Shown piece after piece: positions 8,273-16,688 of a stretch of DNA of 59,173 nucleotides. A program made the translations under genes and the position numbers. The DNA comes from Bacteroidales bacterium (GTDB lineage Bacteria > Bacteroidota > Bacteroidia > Bacteroidales > Prolixibacteraceae): the NCBI GenBank assembly GCA_015654795.1, contig JAATGF010000030.1:1-59173 (forward strand), in the 5' to 3' direction. The notes below the pieces were generated by a model that was not told the DNA's origin, ran no database searches, and worked only from the letters and a program-made list of their open reading frames with translations. The stretch's first letter is position 1. Every line of letters begins with the position of its first letter.

Positions 8273-9358
8273 ATGGAACAGCAGGAAAAAAAGAACGGAT
8301 TTGGCAAAATAATGATTGTTGCCATTGCATTAATCGTAATCATTGGAACAGGGATCTTCTACTGGATTGAGAGCAAATCGGTTGAGACTACCGATAACGC
8401 ACAATTGGATTGTAACATTGTTCCCATAAGATCGGTTGTAACTGCATATATTAAATCCATAAATTTCAGGGATAATGAGTTAGTGAAAAAAGGGCAGGTA
8501 CTTTTTGTTTTTGACACAATTGAAATAAAAGCAAAAGTTGATGAAGCAGAAGCTGCCTTGCGAATTGCCAAAGCTAAATTGCTGGCTACTAAAACAAAGG
8601 CTTCGGCAAGTAACCAAAATGCAGTTGCAGGCGACCTGACTACCGAATCGTATGAGCAGGGTATTATTTCAGCAAAAGCTAATCTGGTAAAGGCACAAAG
8701 CGTTTTTGACAGAACAGGTAATTTGCTTAAAATAAAGGGGACCACACAGGAGCAATACGAAACAGCAGCGGCAAATCTTTCGATTGCCAAAGCTGAATAT
8801 GCCAAAGCATTAAGTATTCGGGAATCATCTTCTTCAACTTCGCTTGGATTAAAGTCGCTGGCGAAATACGATGCAAGCCAGATTGACCAGGCAGAAGCGC
8901 AGGTAATCCAAAGTGAAGCGAAACTACTCCTGGCTAAAAAACAATTGGAATATGCCATAGTCTGTGCGCCATGCAATGGAATTGTATCAAAGAGAGCCGT
9001 GGAAGAAGGGCAATATATTTCAGTCGGACAGAACTTATGCGCTTTGGTGAATAATGAAGATCTCTGGGTTACAGCCAATGTAAAAGAGACGCAACTGAAG
9101 AGTATCAAAATCGGTCAGGAAGTAAAAATAAGAGTTGATGCTTATCCCAATCTTGATCTGAACGGGAAAATCGAATCCTTCTCGGGTGCCACGGGCGCAA
9201 AATATTCATTATTACCGCCCGACAATGCAACCGGTAATTTTATAAAGATTACGCAGCGTATTCCTGTAAGAATCTCTATTCCTAAATTAATGTCAGATCA
9301 GGCGCAGGTATTGTTTCCGGGCATGAGCGTTTTTGTAAAAATCTACACAGAAAAATAA
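8273..9358 (+). CDS. HlyD/EmrA family membrane fusion protein
   Basis: Periplasmic adaptor of a tripartite efflux pump, 361 residues from the start chosen here. A longer frame opens at 8198, but that start falls in an operator; the ATG at 8273 begins MEQQEKKNGFGK, followed by one membrane helix (IMIVAIALIVIIGTGIFYW). The first half-motif TTDNAQLDCNIVPIRSVVTAYIK, with TDNAQ typical of EmrA, starts the lipoyl/barrel-sandwich domain; a long alpha hairpin rich in Ala, Glu and Lys follows (about 85-210), then CAPCNGIVSKRAVEEGQYIS closes the lipoyl domain and VTANVKETQLKSIKIGQ starts the beta barrel. It is followed three bases later by the MFS gene, and the TolC-like gene completes the pump. Confidence 0.92.
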   Translation: MEQQEKKNGFGKIMIVAIALIVIIGTGIFYWIESKSVETTDNAQLDCNIVPIRSVVTAYIKSINFRDNELVKKGQVLFVFDTIEIKAKVDEAEAALRIAKAKLLATKTKASASNQNAVAGDLTTESYEQGIISAKANLVKAQSVFDRTGNLLKIKGTTQEQYETAAANLSIAKAEYAKALSIRESSSSTSLGLKSLAKYDASQIDQAEAQVIQSEAKLLLAKKQLEYAIVCAPCNGIVSKRAVEEGQYISVGQNLCALVNNEDLWVTANVKETQLKSIKIGQEVKIRVDAYPNLDLNGKIESFSGATGAKYSLLPPDNATGNFIKITQRIPVRISIPKLMSDQAQVLFPGMSVFVKIYTEK

Positions 9359-9361
9359 TCC

Positions 9362-10945
9362 ATGACAGCAATTGTTCAAAAACCGGTTCAATACCTGACT
9401 GGTTCCGCAAAATGGATACTTGTTGGTACTGCATTATCCTGTGCTTTGATCGAAATTATTGATAGCACAGTAGTAGCCGTAGCGCGGCCTGACATGATGG
9501 GGAGCTTAGGAGCAACTACTCTTGAAATCGCATGGGTAATCTCTGCCTATGCTATTGGTAATGTAATTACAGTTCCATTGTCGGCCATGCTTTCCAACCT
9601 TTTCGGAAGAAAAGTTTATTTTACAGCATCGGTTATTCTCTTTACCTTTTCATCATTAATGTGCGGATTGTCAACGAGTTTATGGACGCTTATTTTATGG
9701 CGATTTATTCAAGGATTGGGTGGTGGCGGTTTATTAGCTACAGCCCAGAGTATTATTGCTGATGCATTTCCACCTAAAGAATTAGCCACAGCAACCGCAG
9801 TTTTTGGAATAGGACTTATGGTTGGCCCTGCTTTAGGTCCGGTTATGGGTGGATATATTACCGATAATTGGTCGTGGCATTGGATCTTTTTTATTAATGT
9901 TCCCATTGGTGTTATTGCGGCTTTTCTTTCGTGGACTTTTGTCCCAAATCTTGCCGAAGCAGTTAAACCAAAAAAGATGGATTGGTGGGGCATCCTGTTT
10001 TTAATTATTGGTTTATGTTCACTTCAATATTTTTTGGAAGAGGGCGCGAATAAATATTGGTTTGATAACTCAGAAATAACTTTCTTCTTTATACTTGCTA
10101 TTATCGGGCTAATCGCCTTCGTTTGGCGTGAACTGACAGTAGAAGAACCGGCAGTAAACATTAAATTATATAAAAACTTCAATCTTACTGTTGGTCATTT
10201 ATTGAATTTAATACTGGGTATGATATTAGTAGGTATGTTTTTCATTTTCCCTTTATTTACGCAAGTTTCACTTAATTGGACAGCCACACAACAAGGAACA
10301 TTTCTTATTTCAGGTACTATCGCTTCCGCTTTTGCTATGATATTGGTAAGTAAAATTGTTTTGAAGAAGCTGAATTATAATATTACTGCTATTATTGGTA
10401 TTATGATGTTTTCAGTGTTCTTAATTCTTCTTTCATTTTCGTCACCCGATTCGAGTGAAAAAAACTTTTTCTGGCCATTCATACTATTTGGTTTTGGCAG
10501 AGCATTTCTAATGGTTCCTCTGATGTCTATGGCATTATGGGGTTTACGCGGAAAAGATTTAGCGCAGGCAACAGGTTTATCCAATATCATGCGGCAACTA
10601 GGGCAGGCAATTGGAATTGCATTAATTGGTATTTATCTAAACCATGAAAGCGCTTTTGTAAGAAGTAATATGGTTGGCAATGTGAATATGTACAACAATA
10701 TGGTTACAGAAAGAGTAGCCGCTTATACTCAAAACTTTTTATCAGCAGGTTACTCCGCAGAAGATGCGAATAGCGTTGCTTATCAGATTCTTGATCGCAG
10801 TTTGTCAAAACAGCAAGAATTAGTTTGCTATGATAATGTATACATGGCAGTAGGGTTGGCAATTCTGATTTGCATACCACTGATTTTATTAATTAGAAAT
10901 AAGAAAAATAATTCAATTGAAATCGCTGAAGTCACAGCGCATTAA
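9362..10945 (+). CDS. EmrB/QacA-type MFS drug exporter (DHA2 family)
   Basis: Inner-membrane proton-driven drug exporter of 527 residues with about 14 predicted helices. DHA2 landmarks are present: IIDSTVVAVARPDMMGSLG (motif D1 region), WVISAYAIGNVITVPLSAMLSNLFGRK (motif A), FIQGLGGGGLLATAQSII (motif B) and GLMVGPALGPVMGGYI (antiporter motif C). The C-terminal part contains the RQLGQAIGIAL stretch common to EmrB. With the EmrA-like adaptor before it (3-base gap) and a TolC-family channel after it (26-base gap) it should export hydrophobic compounds directly out of the cell. Substrate is unknown; control is probably by the TetR protein upstream. Confidence 0.93.
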   Translation: MTAIVQKPVQYLTGSAKWILVGTALSCALIEIIDSTVVAVARPDMMGSLGATTLEIAWVISAYAIGNVITVPLSAMLSNLFGRKVYFTASVILFTFSSLMCGLSTSLWTLILWRFIQGLGGGGLLATAQSIIADAFPPKELATATAVFGIGLMVGPALGPVMGGYITDNWSWHWIFFINVPIGVIAAFLSWTFVPNLAEAVKPKKMDWWGILFLIIGLCSLQYFLEEGANKYWFDNSEITFFFILAIIGLIAFVWRELTVEEPAVNIKLYKNFNLTVGHLLNLILGMILVGMFFIFPLFTQVSLNWTATQQGTFLISGTIASAFAMILVSKIVLKKLNYNITAIIGIMMFSVFLILLSFSSPDSSEKNFFWPFILFGFGRAFLMVPLMSMALWGLRGKDLAQATGLSNIMRQLGQAIGIALIGIYLNHESAFVRSNMVGNVNMYNNMVTERVAAYTQNFLSAGYSAEDANSVAYQILDRSLSKQQELVCYDNVYMAVGLAILICIPLILLIRNKKNNSIEIAEVTAH

Positions 10946-10971
10946 TACCATATTTTAAAAAATAAGCAGAA

Positions 10972-12294
10972 ATGAAAAAGATATTATACTTACTCCTTTT
11001 TACTGTGTTTCATATTAGTCTTTTTGCACAAACTGATACTGTCAGGCTATCTATTTCTCAGGCTACTCAATTAGGTATTTCAAACCGCTTTGATGTAAAA
11101 TCAGATAGTCTGAACATTAATATTGCCGAAAGCGAATTGATCAGATCAAAAAAAGAGCTTCTACCCGATTTGTCCGCAAGCGGGAAGCTGACGTATTATG
11201 AAAAATTGCAACCATCAATTATCCCGGCCGGTTATTTGGGATTTACAGAATCGCAAAAAATCGCCATTGGCATGAAAAATAATACGGCTTTTGCGCTTGA
11301 TTTAACGTACGCAGTTTATAAACCGGGACTTTACACGGATATTGCAGTGGCCAAAAACAATCTGAATCTTGAAAAGGAAAAAAACAGCAAAAATAATACT
11401 GACGTAAAAATTGAAATTTCCGAATCGTATTACAATGTCTTACTGAAAGAGCTGCAATATGTGATTGCACGGGAAAATGAGCAACGATATAAGGCGTATT
11501 ACGATCTGGCAAGTGGAGAATATAATAATGGTGCACTGATTGAAAGCGAGGCACTGCAAGCCGAATTAGACTATAAAAATGCTCGGGCCAATACCGAAAA
11601 ACAAAAGCAAAATTACCTGCTTAGTCAGCAACATCTTAAGTACAAAATAAATGTGCCGGAACAATTTACAGTTATTCTTACGGATTCTTTGCAGACAATG
11701 GAAAATTCGAAGACAATTGTTGATTTATCTGCGAATGTTGCTTCCAATCGTTCTGAACTGAAACAATTATTCATCGAACAGGCCGGGAATGCACTACAAC
11801 TTAAGAAAGCGCGTCAGAATTACCTCCCTTCACTTTCTCTTTTTGCGAACTACACCCAACTTTTCCAGGGCCCGGAATTCAATTACGCCAATAATTTTTA
11901 TTGGGCACCAGTTAATTATATCGGAGCCAAACTTTCGATTCCTATTACCGGAAGCATTAAAAATATCAATTTAGTCAGGGAATATAAGTTCAAAATTTCC
12001 CAGTCAGATTTTAACTTAAAGCAAAGAGCAGCTGATGTAGAATATGAAATTCAAAAGGCAATAACGAATCTGGCTAATAGTGATAAGAATTTGTCCGTAG
12101 CAAAGGACAATTACACCCTTTCTCAGCGAGTCTATGAATTGAAGAAACAACAATTTAATCTGGGTTCTTTCTCCTATGAAAAATTATTAGATACCGAAAA
12201 ATCACTTGCGGCTACCGAACAAGACTATATAACTGCCGTTTATGATTTTCTGATTGCAAGAATTAATTATCACAAGGCAATTGGGATTTTCTAA
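10972..12294 (+). CDS. TolC family outer membrane efflux protein
   Basis: Outer-membrane factor of 440 residues with a signal peptide (1 to about 19, ending HISLFAQ). The two repeated OEP halves are visible as long helical regions with strand insertions: LSISQATQLGISNRFDVKSDSLNI at the start, and a second half from about 245 with NRSELKQLFIEQAGNALQLKKARQNYLPSLSLFANY. The C-terminal end carries QFNLGSFSYEKLLDTEKSLAATEQDYITAVYDF, typical of the family. It forms the exit duct for the EmrA/EmrB-like pump encoded just upstream and is the last gene of that operon. Confidence 0.92.
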   Translation: MKKILYLLLFTVFHISLFAQTDTVRLSISQATQLGISNRFDVKSDSLNINIAESELIRSKKELLPDLSASGKLTYYEKLQPSIIPAGYLGFTESQKIAIGMKNNTAFALDLTYAVYKPGLYTDIAVAKNNLNLEKEKNSKNNTDVKIEISESYYNVLLKELQYVIARENEQRYKAYYDLASGEYNNGALIESEALQAELDYKNARANTEKQKQNYLLSQQHLKYKINVPEQFTVILTDSLQTMENSKTIVDLSANVASNRSELKQLFIEQAGNALQLKKARQNYLPSLSLFANYTQLFQGPEFNYANNFYWAPVNYIGAKLSIPITGSIKNINLVREYKFKISQSDFNLKQRAADVEYEIQKAITNLANSDKNLSVAKDNYTLSQRVYELKKQQFNLGSFSYEKLLDTEKSLAATEQDYITAVYDFLIARINYHKAIGIF

Positions 12295-12361
12295 TTGCAG
12301 GTAATTATTGAACATGATCTTACAATGAAACTATTTACATCAACCTTGTACAAACCCCCTT

Positions 12362-12443
12362 GGGTAACATGAAAATGGGGTTATGACGGTATGGGATTGG
12401 TGGTGCTATTATTTGAAATCACTATTGGTAATTTGTGTTACCC
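12362..12443. repeat. Inverted repeat after the exporter operon
   Basis: GGGTAACA (12362-12369) and TGTTACCC (12436-12443) form a widely spaced inverted repeat, with similar sequence continuing outward (GTACAA and CCATGTAC). It could be a degenerate insertion boundary; no gene lies between the arms. Confidence 0.35.
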
Positions 12444-12453
12444 CATGTACTTT

Positions 12454-12762
12454 TTAAATTTCAACACTCATTTTTAAGCGCTTCCCAAATCCTTGTCGAA
12501 CAATTCTCATCAATGTTGTAAGCCGAATATCTGATACGTCATTTTCGATTCTGGAAATATAAGTCTTTGTCGTCCCACATTTTGCAGCAAGCTGTTCCTG
12601 TGTCATCCCATGCTCTTTACGAAGTTTCTGAAGCATGACACCAATTTTGAAAGATTCAAAACCTTCTTCAAATTCTTCCCACTCCGAAGTCCCTCTTTTA
12701 CCATAATGTGTATCCAGGTGATCGGTAAAGGAGGTTAAATTATTATTTGTCAGACTTTTCAT
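12454..12762 (-). CDS. XRE-family antitoxin, HigA-like
   Basis: DNA-binding protein of 102 residues with a C-terminal Cro/C1 helix-turn-helix: LQKLRKEHGMTQEQLAAKCGTTKTYISRIEND. The N-terminal 40 residues (TSFTDHLDTHYGKRGTSEWEEFEEGFE) match the leader of HigA-type antitoxins in which the toxin gene comes first. A remnant of such a toxin is present immediately upstream and overlaps the start of this gene by 20 bases. The antitoxin is intact while its toxin is not, so it is an orphan that may still regulate its own or other promoters. Confidence 0.85.
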   Translation of the reverse strand: MKSLTNNNLTSFTDHLDTHYGKRGTSEWEEFEEGFESFKIGVMLQKLRKEHGMTQEQLAAKCGTTKTYISRIENDVSDIRLTTLMRIVRQGFGKRLKMSVEI

Positions 12763-12870
12763 CGAAATATTGTTTTTTAAATTTTTCAGCTAATTCAATT
12801 TCATTTTAGGTGTCTTCTGAGATTTCTTTTGAAATGAAATCACCTCCATAAAATTGAATGTCAACTCTAT
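12743..12870 (-). pseudogene. Remnant of a HigB/RelE-like toxin
   Basis: On the minus strand, 12834-12805 reads FQKKSQKTPK, the signature of Gp49/HigB-type toxins, and the next frame from 12805 to 12743 reads NEIELAEKFKKQYFDEK then SDK and stop, the normal C-terminal end. The two parts are joined only if one base is restored in the run of T at 12804-12807 (A on the coding strand). Upstream of about 12870 no N-terminal half is recognisable before the DUF1097 gene. The toxin is therefore truncated and frameshifted. Its stop would overlap the antitoxin start by 20 bases, as in intact higBA operons. Confidence 0.7.
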
Positions 12871-12901
12871 GGAGGCGGTTGTATAAGAAACGGATGACCG
12901 A

Positions 12902-13426
12902 TCAGGCTGGTTTTGCAACTAACTTCTCGTAAGCCGATCTTAAGTAAATGGTAACAAATCCTAAGATCATACCAATTGCGCAATAAACAAGAATTGTAAT
13001 TGCCGAGGAGGTCATCGTTGTTGCAGGGTAAATTTGCCCAAACGCAAAGAAAACCGCTGATGAAACAAATATTGCAGGGACGAAATCGATCAGTGAATGT
13101 GCTTTTTCCATCGAACACATCGGAATAACCATCACTAATACAGCGAGCGGAACAGCCCAAAATCCGGTAGTGCCTGCAACACCGGCCAGTTTAATAATCA
13201 GAATTGCAGAGAGAATACCCAGTACATAACCTAAAAAAGTACGGGCTCCGCCTTTAATTGTACAACCCGCCAGAAAATACATAGCCCATGCCTGGAAAGT
13301 AACCCAGCCAAATCCCTTATTGTCAGCGATTGGCATATAAGGACTGATCACCTGATCAAGCACAATAAACCCTGCAGCTAAAAATGCAATAAACACAGGA
13401 ATGACGATAAATTTTTTGAAATCCAT
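12902..13426 (-). CDS. DUF1097 family membrane protein
   Basis: Inner-membrane protein of 174 residues with about five hydrophobic helices (for example IPVFIAFLAAGFIVLDQVI, TFLGYVLGILSAILIIKLA, GFWAVPLAVLVMVIPMC, FVPAIFVSSAVFFAFGQIY, ITILVYCAIGMILGFVTIY). Composition and the GWVTFQAWAMYFLAGCTIKGG segment match the DUF1097 family, of unknown function and sometimes found near transport or urea-related genes. It stands alone on its strand. A single copy of the TetR operator-like sequence lies about 235 bases upstream of its start. Confidence 0.7.
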   Translation of the reverse strand: MDFKKFIVIPVFIAFLAAGFIVLDQVISPYMPIADNKGFGWVTFQAWAMYFLAGCTIKGGARTFLGYVLGILSAILIIKLAGVAGTTGFWAVPLAVLVMVIPMCSMEKAHSLIDFVPAIFVSSAVFFAFGQIYPATTMTSSAITILVYCAIGMILGFVTIYLRSAYEKLVAKPA

Positions 13427-13803
13427 AAGGTTTGAAATTTTAGTGGTGATGAATAAGCTTAAAAATAGTCTGTAAGCAAAAATACAAAAATTAAGATAAA
13501 ACCATAATTGTCGCTGTGAAAGATCAGGTTTTACTAATGGGAAACAAATATATACGGGAATATCTTAAACTGGATGGTAAAAATAATCACTCTTTGCCAT
13601 TGTTAACAAAGAGGGACTAATGGAATAACTGTTTAAATTTTGTTCTCCGGTTCCGTTAGAAACAAATGGTCGGTAGAATTAATGCAAACGAGGAGGTCCA
13701 TTGTCCTGTTCTGGACAATACAATGTTCGATACATTATTTCTACCGACGTATTTTCCCTACGGGGAATTTTTAAATACCCTCCGCTATTAAAATAAAACC
13801 CGT
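13427..13803. promoter_or_regulatory. Intergenic region with a TetR-operator-like site and a hairpin
   Basis: AACAAATGGTCGGT at 13661-13674 differs by one base from the tetR operator at 7552-7565. About 30 bases on, TTGTCC and GGACAA form a hairpin (about 13699-13716), and TCTACCGAC near 13741 could be a second half-site. No gene is seen. The site could connect the DUF1097 gene to the TetR regulon or be coincidence. Confidence 0.4.
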
Positions 13804-15897
13804 TTATTTGATCGCTGATAATTTAATCAAACCAACTCCATGGAAATTGACTTCCGTTTCAAAATGCCCGTCATAAGTACCGATATTTTGCTGCGACCAT
13901 AAATTGCGCACTTGTTGTTTTCCGGTCAGGCCCAACAGGTTAAAATCAATACTTATAAGTTTGGCCGGTTCCGTTTTATTATCACCCCAGTTAATCATCT
14001 TCACAGGATCGGTCGCTGAACTTTCGGTATCGCCGGTATAAAAAAGACCTACAACTTTCGAGCCATCGGACAGATTTTTAGCCCAAACCTGGAAATCGCT
14101 GCCTTTTTTTACCAGTTTTGCCTGATGACCCAAAACGTCCTGATTAACACCGATTACCTCATCGTTGGTTAATAATCCTAAGGTAAAGCTATCGAGCTTA
14201 TCCATTTCGCAACCAATTAAGAGCGGCGACGACAACAACGACCACAGACTAAAATGTGAATATTGCTCATCGGGCGAAAGTTTCGTAGGTTTGGTATCTC
14301 TACTCCAGCCTACCGTTCCGATCACAAGCATATCTGGATCATTCCAATGTCCGGGTCCGGCATAGTCGGCATTATTGGTCTGCGTAAAACCTGTATTCAA
14401 AATGCTTTTCCAGTTATCCTGAATATCCATTGTTGTCCGCCACAAATTACCATTAACTTCCGGTCCCCATTTCCAAACATCCCCCATTCCGTACTGGCAC
14501 AAGCTGTAAACAATATCACGGTTCGTTTTAACAATAGCCTCATGCATCATTTTATAGGGTTTCTGCAATTCGTCAAGCGAATTATCCTGCACAATACTCC
14601 CATACGAACACCAGTCATATTTAAGATAATCAACTCCCCATTTTCCCCAGGTTGCCGCATCCTGATTCTCATGCTGATAGCTTCCTATCGCCTGACCGCA
14701 GGTTCTTGGTCCGGGAGATGAATAAATTCCAAACCGTAACCCTTTCGAATGAATATAATCACCCATTCCTTTGATATCAGAAAATTTGTGATTGGTAAGG
14801 AGCAATCCCTCATCCGTACGCTTATCAGCCTGCCATCCGTCATCAATATTGACAAATGCCCAACCATGACCACGTAGTTTATCGGCTATAACATCAGCCG
14901 CAGCACGGATTTTCACCTGATCGACTGACATTCCGCCTGCATTCCAGCTATTCCATCCCATCGGGGGTGTAAGGGCAAGGAGATCACCAACTTTAAGTTC
15001 AATTTTATCTTTAGCTTCGCCGAGGCTGTTTTTTACAGTAACATTTAATATAAAGGTCCCTTTTTGAGCAGGTGAAGTTCCGGTAATAATCCCGGTACCC
15101 GAATCCAATACTAATCCTTTGGGCAAATTATCAATGGTTACCTGTAACGGTTTTTTACCCGTAACCGGAATAGCGAAAATAAAAGGTTTGCCCTCGGTTG
15201 CACCTATCACTTTAGGATAATTTATCTTTGGAAGCTCGCTTTCGGCTGGTGTTAATATCTTTGGCGCATTGCCCGAAACTGTTTTGTTTGTAACAGCTTT
15301 GGGTGTAACATCGCCCGAATAGGTAATCTTTCCATTAACCCATGCAGCCATTCCGCCCAAAGGGCCTCTGCCATTAACACTGACAACCACCAGCGCCAGC
15401 TTTTTAACTCCGATTAAATCAATATCAGCTATTTTTGCCTTATCACCATTTTTCATCGTTCCGCTGTGCCACAACACTTGTTTATCGCCCAGAACATAGA
15501 AGTCCATCGTTGGCGACATTCGCGGAACTCCGGGTCCCGGAGTTCCGGCAGGAGCAGCGCCATTTCCACCTGGTTTTTTGTCATCACCACCAGGAGCAGG
15601 CCCATCAGGCCTGCCAGGAAACTTCATTTCACAAGGACCGACTTCGGCATAGAAATGGGTGCCATTTCCATTCAATTCGATGAGGTATTTAGCCGGAGTG
15701 GTAACTCCTACCCCATTTTCATAAGTAACCCCTGAAATAATGATAGGAGAGCCCATCATCGTTGTATTCTTCATCGCCTGCCCTATTTCGAGATCGAACA
15801 AGGTTAAATCCATTTCGTTGAGCCAGATTGTTTTTTCAACTGCTCCCGAAAAACTACAAAGAAGAAATACGCAGCAAATTAAAAACACACTTTTCAT
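13804..15897 (-). CDS. GH27 alpha-galactosidase with NPCBM domain
   Basis: Secreted glycoside hydrolase of 697 residues. Signal peptide about 1-18; NPCBM carbohydrate-binding domain about 20-205 (WLNEMDLTLFDLEIGQAMKN, GVGVTTPAKYLIELNG), interrupted by a Gly/Pro-rich insert near 100-128; a putative Ig-like (He_PIG) domain about 235-305 (LPKGLVLDSGTGIITGTSP); then the GH27 barrel from LALTPPMGWNSWNAGG. The catalytic nucleophile Asp lies in YLKYDWCSYG and the acid/base Asp in GPGHWNDPDML; the GWQAD segment shapes the galactose pocket. The C-terminal beta domain follows. It removes terminal alpha-galactose, for example from galactomannan side chains, which fits the GH26 mannanase gene at 20.8 kb. 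It is transcribed alone. Confidence 0.93.
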   Translation of the reverse strand: MKSVFLICCVFLLCSFSGAVEKTIWLNEMDLTLFDLEIGQAMKNTTMMGSPIIISGVTYENGVGVTTPAKYLIELNGNGTHFYAEVGPCEMKFPGRPDGPAPGGDDKKPGGNGAAPAGTPGPGVPRMSPTMDFYVLGDKQVLWHSGTMKNGDKAKIADIDLIGVKKLALVVVSVNGRGPLGGMAAWVNGKITYSGDVTPKAVTNKTVSGNAPKILTPAESELPKINYPKVIGATEGKPFIFAIPVTGKKPLQVTIDNLPKGLVLDSGTGIITGTSPAQKGTFILNVTVKNSLGEAKDKIELKVGDLLALTPPMGWNSWNAGGMSVDQVKIRAAADVIADKLRGHGWAFVNIDDGWQADKRTDEGLLLTNHKFSDIKGMGDYIHSKGLRFGIYSSPGPRTCGQAIGSYQHENQDAATWGKWGVDYLKYDWCSYGSIVQDNSLDELQKPYKMMHEAIVKTNRDIVYSLCQYGMGDVWKWGPEVNGNLWRTTMDIQDNWKSILNTGFTQTNNADYAGPGHWNDPDMLVIGTVGWSRDTKPTKLSPDEQYSHFSLWSLLSSPLLIGCEMDKLDSFTLGLLTNDEVIGVNQDVLGHQAKLVKKGSDFQVWAKNLSDGSKVVGLFYTGDTESSATDPVKMINWGDNKTEPAKLISIDFNLLGLTGKQQVRNLWSQQNIGTYDGHFETEVNFHGVGLIKLSAIK

Positions 15898-16688
15898 AAT
15901 ACTGATATTAGAAATTAATACTTAATTAGATCGCATATTATTCCCGGTTAAATGCTCAAATTTTTGAATTTGGTTGTTTGTTTCGATTCTCCTAAAATTA
16001 CGCCGAAGGATAAAGACGTGGAAATCATATCGAAGAACTGGCGGATTTTATCGACAGATTCTATATTTTTCCCGAAGAATTTTACTGACAGGGTCATCGA
16101 TGAATTTTACTGACAGGCGTTGCCGTTAGGCCAGGTTATATTGCCACTTCGTGGCGTGCCCGCATTTCCGGTTTTGCCCTCACCCAATTGATTCATTTTC
16201 TCACGATCATTTCAATTGTTATTCATTTTCATCTGCAATATCTCCATTAATGCACAATCCCCGGGCTGAATCAACGATCAGCGAAGCTAAGGCCTTGTAT
16301 ATTCCAGCTCAACGGCAACGCCTTGAGATAAATATGCAATTCCAAATTAATAAATGGTGCGTGGTACATGGTACAAATACAGTCCAGCCCTTTATCCATA
16401 TGGGCTTGATGGCATTTCAGGTATGTACCATAAATTATTTCCTAATTTCACCCCTTATATTTTCATGCAACAAAAAAAGCTTTGTATCTAATTGAATAAT
16501 AATTAATAATGTCCCTTTCATGTATATAACTGATAAACAATTATTGAACCGCAAACTTTTGTTGCAAAAAGTGTTGCATTAAAATATATACGGCGGTCGA
16601 TCAAAAAAATGATAAAACCTAGTGCGGTCAGAATCCCGATTATGTAATATATGACTCCGGAATTATTCGTTTATTTGTCCCTCATCCT
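15898..16688. repeat. Intergenic region carrying a dispersed repeat element (copy 1)
   Basis: The segment 16115-16270 is closely similar to 48389-48545: both start AGGCGTTGCC, pass through ATTGCCACTnCGTGGCGTGC and a long AT-rich stretch, and end near CCCGGGCTGAA. A second shared word, GATCAGCGAAGCTAA, follows at about 16276 and also occurs at 53.6 kb. A reading frame of 114 codons over the element has no protein-like features. Otherwise no gene is seen up to 16688. Confidence 0.6.

Noticed and set aside
12902-13426. Urea or nickel transport partner for DUF1097
   Set aside because: No urease or nickel genes are in the window, so no such role is assigned.
16151-16495. A 114-codon plus-strand frame
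   Set aside because: It covers a dispersed repeat, has a composition rich in His, Pro and Cys without any domain and no signal peptide, so it is not reported as a gene.
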